From Costertonia aggregata (GTDB lineage Bacteria > Bacteroidota > Bacteroidia > Flavobacteriales > Flavobacteriaceae), in the NCBI RefSeq assembly GCF_013402795.1, contig NZ_CP058595.1, positions 2,954,001-3,018,000 of the forward strand: 64,000 bases of DNA, read 5' to 3'. Position 1 is the stretch's first letter; each line of letters opens with the position of its first letter. A program made the translations under genes and the position numbers. Positions 60,679 to 64,000 of this stretch are shown piece after piece. The notes below the pieces were generated by a model, which ran no database searches, was not told the origin of the DNA, and saw only the letters and a list, made by a program, of their open reading frames with translations.

Positions 60679-63147
60679 TTAAAGTTTCATTCGCAACCTT
60701 AGATTAAATACTCTGGATGTCAAAAAATTGGGTACTGCAAATTGTTGTTTGCTATCTACGTCCCTGACCCAGGTATTGGTAATTGAATTTTGATTATTGA
60801 ACAGGTTAAAAATTTCAAACCCAACACTCAATTCGTCAAAACGGCGTAACCTTTCTTTTTTAGGATACTTGTTGTTTGCTTCTGCAAAAATATATGAAAT
60901 TCCCAAATCGGCCCTTTTATAATCCCGTAATCTATTTTGAAAAACATAGGGGTCCGCATAACTGGGAGAACCTCCTGGAACTCCTGTACTATATATCAGG
61001 TTGAGGTACATTCTCAAATTGGATATGGTGGGTATATAATCCTGAAAAAGAATCCCCATTTTTAAACGTTGGTCGGTAGGTCTTGAGATGTATCCACGTT
61101 GGTCTATATTTTCCTTGGTCTCCAGATACCCTAGGCTTATCCAAGATTCGGTTCCAGGTACAAAGGCACCGTTCAAACGCATTTCAAATCCGTATGAATA
61201 TGCTTCGGCATTGTTGCTGGCGCTATATCTAATGCGGACATCTTCTAACGTATACGGGTTTACATCGTTCAATGCCTTATAATATCCTTCGCTCAACAGT
61301 GTAAAAGGCCTGTCCCATAACAAAAAACTGTATTCGTTGCCAAGAACCAAATGAATTGACTTTTGTGCTTTCACGTTTGGGTTTACCGTTCCTGTTTCGT
61401 CTCGCAGTTCCCTGTAAAACGGTGGTTGATAATATATACCGCCTGATAACCTAAAAAGCATGTCCTTTTTCCATTCAGGTTTTATGGTTATCTGAAACCG
61501 AGGACTGAACACGGTTTGGGAAGATGTACCGTTATCTTTGGCGGTAACATACCAATGGTGCGCCCTCGCCCCGATATTGTAATATAAGGTAGAATTCTTG
61601 AACTCTTTTTGGTTCCCAATTTGTACATATGCGGAAAAACGATTTGTTGTTACAAAATTGATGGCATCTACGCCTTCAAAGGCTGTGATAGGGGCATCAA
61701 AGGGTTCTTCGGGCTGGTTATTTACAAATTCTGGGTTTGGTGGGCGAATCGAAAAACCGGCAGAGTCCAAAAATTCTGATTCCATTAATTTGTCCCTGAT
61801 ATCCTCATGTTTGTACGAGACACCCCATTCCAAAGCTTTGTTGTCTTTTTTGTAAATACCTTTATGAGCCAAGCTAAAAATCAGCGCATCCAAACTATTT
61901 CGTGCCCTATTGAATTGTGTTCCCAAACCACGGGTAGCGACGACCTCGCCTAATTCTTCGCTTCCTAGATCAGTATTTACCTGCCCAAGTTCGTATTGGG
62001 CGATAACATCAGAATTTTCATCTTCGATTGCGTGGTATACCGATGAAATTAGCTTTAATGTCGTATTTTCATTGGGATAGTAATTTGCCTTTAGCCCTCC
62101 AAGTGCACTGGTATACCTATTACTTTCCTCACCTTCGTAAAAGACCAGCAAGGCCTGTGGATTGTTTATAGTTCCAAAATTGGTCTGCCGTGTCAACGGT
62201 TCGTTCTCATAAATGTTCAAGGCTAGGTTACCCAAAAAGTTGAGATTAAATTTTCTTGAAAAGGTATAGGTAAGATAGCTTTGGGCATCTGCAAAAACCG
62301 GATTAAAATTAGATTGGGTCTGCTGACTGTTCACCAAAAGGCTATTGTCCCTATATCTAACTCCCGTAACGCTACTTAATCTTTTGTTTTTGGATGTTGT
62401 TTCTACGGCAATGCTCGCACCTAAAAAGCTTACATCGGCCCGTAGTCCAAAATTGGTCGGATTTTTATAGGTAATATCCAAAACCGAGGAAAGTTTGTCC
62501 CCGTATTTGGCCTGAAAACCACCGGCACTGAATTTTAGGGACTGAACCAAATCGCTGTTTACGAAACTCAAGCCCTCCTGTTGTGCGGAACGTATCAAAA
62601 ATGGGCGATATACTTCTATTTCGTTAACATAGACCAAGTTTTCCTCATAATTTCCGCCCCTCACGGAGTATTGTGTGCTCAATTCATTATTAGACGTTAC
62701 GCCGGGCAATAATTTCAACACATTTTCTACTCCAGCATTGGCCCCTGGAATTTTACGTACAACCTCTGGTGCTATGGTTACGATACCTTCCACATTTCTT
62801 TTGCCCGTTGGGGTAATGGTCACGCCATCAATCTGTATGGCATCGGTTTTTAGAACAGGATTGAATTCATAGGTTTCGTTAGTGGTCAGGACTAGGTTTT
62901 CCAAAACTACTTTCATATGGCCAATATGGCTAAAAATGATTTTGTTTTTTGTATCGGCAATGATTTCTAAAATATAAAATCCGTTCTCATCTGTTGAAGT
63001 GCCTATATCATTGGCGGTTATGTTTACGTTGGAAAGCGGAGTATTGTTTTCGTCCAAGACTATTCCCGTAATGGTGGCCGTTTGGCCCATCAAAGTGTAT
63101 ATCGAAAAAGATAGTAAAATAAATAGAAAGAGTTCAGGACACTTCAA
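60679..63147 (-). CDS. TonB-dependent receptor with CarboxypepD_reg-like domain
   Basis: An 822-residue outer-membrane protein with a signal peptide, an N-terminal regulatory-like beta domain (about 25-105, TGIVLDENNTPLSNVNI), a plug (GANAGVENVLKLLPGVTSN, QYSVRGGNYEENLVYVNE) and a 22-strand barrel ending in FLTSRVFNLRLRMKL, the aromatic-to-hydrophobic C-terminal strand. No SusD gene is adjacent, so it may take up a metal complex or peptide rather than a polysaccharide. It lies 6 bp after the M23 gene. Confidence 0.95.
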   Translation of the reverse strand: MKCPELFLFILLSFSIYTLMGQTATITGIVLDENNTPLSNVNITANDIGTSTDENGFYILEIIADTKNKIIFSHIGHMKVVLENLVLTTNETYEFNPVLKTDAIQIDGVTITPTGKRNVEGIVTIAPEVVRKIPGANAGVENVLKLLPGVTSNNELSTQYSVRGGNYEENLVYVNEIEVYRPFLIRSAQQEGLSFVNSDLVQSLKFSAGGFQAKYGDKLSSVLDITYKNPTNFGLRADVSFLGASIAVETTSKNKRLSSVTGVRYRDNSLLVNSQQTQSNFNPVFADAQSYLTYTFSRKFNLNFLGNLALNIYENEPLTRQTNFGTINNPQALLVFYEGEESNRYTSALGGLKANYYPNENTTLKLISSVYHAIEDENSDVIAQYELGQVNTDLGSEELGEVVATRGLGTQFNRARNSLDALIFSLAHKGIYKKDNKALEWGVSYKHEDIRDKLMESEFLDSAGFSIRPPNPEFVNNQPEEPFDAPITAFEGVDAINFVTTNRFSAYVQIGNQKEFKNSTLYYNIGARAHHWYVTAKDNGTSSQTVFSPRFQITIKPEWKKDMLFRLSGGIYYQPPFYRELRDETGTVNPNVKAQKSIHLVLGNEYSFLLWDRPFTLLSEGYYKALNDVNPYTLEDVRIRYSASNNAEAYSYGFEMRLNGAFVPGTESWISLGYLETKENIDQRGYISRPTDQRLKMGILFQDYIPTISNLRMYLNLIYSTGVPGGSPSYADPYVFQNRLRDYKRADLGISYIFAEANNKYPKKERLRRFDELSVGFEIFNLFNNQNSITNTWVRDVDSKQQFAVPNFLTSRVFNLRLRMKL

Positions 63148-63152
63148 AAGGA

Positions 63153-64000
63153 TTATTTTCTGTAAAAACTACTCGTAAAGATAGTGGAATTACCTACGTT
63201 ATCAGTTACTGTAACCTTAAGCTCGCATTGGGTCTTATCCAAAATTTTATCATCAAAATTATAGGTAATGGTATTTTTTTTGGGTTCATACTCCATAAGT
63301 ATCCATTCTCCGTTTAACGTTGCCGAATATGAATCTATTCCGCTGAGGTCATCGGCAATGGTAAGGCTCAAATACTTATAATTGTTGAGCCATTGTTTTT
63401 CTTTGAAGTTTTTTGGTTTTATGACTGGGGCAATAGTATCTTTTGCCAAGGTATACGTACCCAAGTTTCTTGTTCTGGTGGTAAAGGTCTTCCCCCTTTT
63501 ATAGGTTGATGCGTAACTGGGTCTTAGTTTACTGTCAAGTCTTGCAATAAAAAGTTGTTTTCTTTCCACAGGGCTATACTTTTCCGTATCAAAAGTAATG
63601 GTGAAATTTCTATGGGCAGGAACCGTGTTGTTATGTATGGTTACGGTGTCGTTGGCCTCTCTAAGGTCTATATAAAAATCCTCGTAAAAGGTACTTGCGG
63701 GAAAATAAACGCTTGCAACCCCCAAATTAAATGTGTTCGGGCGTTTGGCACTGATATAATAATCGGTTTTCTCGGTTTTACTCCTTATTTTCAGTGCTTG
63801 TTTTTTCCCTTCTACAGGAATAACCAGTTTGGTCAGATTGCCTTCAAAATCGGTCATTAAGATTTCCACATTGTAACTAAGCCCTTCCCGTACATCTATT
63901 TTACCATCATTGACCAAAGTATTGTAAATACTGAGTTTGTTGCCCGGCGAACGAAAACATTTTTGTATGCGTTGCCTGTATTTTCCAAAATGGTGGTAAT
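63153..64000 (-). CDS. C-terminal part of an M23-family metallopeptidase, 5' truncated by the window
   Basis: The frame stays open to the right edge (reading YHHFGKYRQRIQKCF near 64000), so the gene starts outside; the TTG at 63917 is not its start. The visible 281 residues have Ig-like and beta-sandwich domains ending in LTIADDLSGIDSYSATLNG and VTDNVGNSTIF. This tail is typical of flavobacterial exported M23 peptidases, whose catalytic domain would lie upstream. It is co-transcribed with the TonB-dependent receptor. Confidence 0.8.
   Translation of the reverse strand, partial: YHHFGKYRQRIQKCFRSPGNKLSIYNTLVNDGKIDVREGLSYNVEILMTDFEGNLTKLVIPVEGKKQALKIRSKTEKTDYYISAKRPNTFNLGVASVYFPASTFYEDFYIDLREANDTVTIHNNTVPAHRNFTITFDTEKYSPVERKQLFIARLDSKLRPSYASTYKRGKTFTTRTRNLGTYTLAKDTIAPVIKPKNFKEKQWLNNYKYLSLTIADDLSGIDSYSATLNGEWILMEYEPKKNTITYNFDDKILDKTQCELKVTVTDNVGNSTIFTSSFYRK

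Overview
The window looks like a chromosomal segment of a marine-type Flavobacteriaceae (Bacteroidota). The evidence is a long SecA (1119 aa), lipoprotein and Sec signal peptides throughout, a TonB-dependent receptor with a CarboxypepD_reg-like N-terminus, membrane-anchored AraC regulators, HisKA_2 sensor kinases, families typical of the phylum (DUF2853, DUF2795, DUF2752, DUF4105/Lnb), weak Shine-Dalgarno signals and promoters of the TAnnTTTG type. The genus cannot be fixed from this sequence alone. No rRNA, tRNA, prophage, plasmid gene or CRISPR array was seen.

Layout. 1-6.6 kb: a truncated amidohydrolase, then a minus-strand set of secreted hydrolases (lactonase, GH20 hexosaminidase, SGNH esterase, alpha/beta esterase). 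6.7-10.4 kb: DUF2853, MazG, a beta-lactamase-like serine hydrolase and a membrane AraC regulator. 10.5-16.2 kb: a tight MATE / small protein / PAP2 / GT39 operon converging on a flippase-like membrane protein and a GT2, which suggests polyprenyl-phosphate-sugar envelope chemistry. 16.2-24 kb: MeaB, Ohr, aldose epimerase, an ECF sigma operon, a CBM9-like lipoprotein, MsrA and an M23 peptidase. 24-30 kb: a small secreted protein, the tesA/ybbA/ybbP arrangement and a DEAD-box-family helicase.

30.0-31.3 kb is the most unusual part. Six direct repeats of about 152 bp, each containing three inverted repeats, surround a single-domain GIY-YIG nuclease gene. Next come a second copy of the small secreted protein, sharing its C-terminus and upstream region with the copy at 24.15 kb, and a tiny membrane ORF ending at a strong terminator.

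32.4-43.8 kb: an amidohydrolase, an M14 carboxypeptidase, two paralogous histidine kinases, SecA and DUF2795. 43.9-48.4 kb: cobalamin adenosyltransferase, a 48-aa membrane protein, a shortened methyltransferase-like protein, an ABC-F ATPase and an Lnb/DUF4105 protein. 48.5-55.5 kb: PssA, a DUF4198-like protein, then the kdsD-tatC-CMD-lptB operon divergent from recQ. 55.5-64 kb: a cluster of small Cys-rich membrane proteins (two DUF2752, CD225/dispanin, CCC-motif), an Smr protein, an internally duplicated lipoprotein, a cysteine desulfurase, a secreted protein of unknown function, a TonB-dependent receptor and the end of an M23 peptidase gene.

Many genes concern envelope building: protein export (SecA, TatC), LPS export and Kdo precursor (LptB, KdsD), phosphatidylserine (PssA), lipoprotein acylation (Lnb-like), polyprenyl-sugar transfer and peptidoglycan hydrolysis. 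MeaB and the adenosyltransferase together imply a B12-dependent methylmalonyl-CoA mutase elsewhere in the genome.
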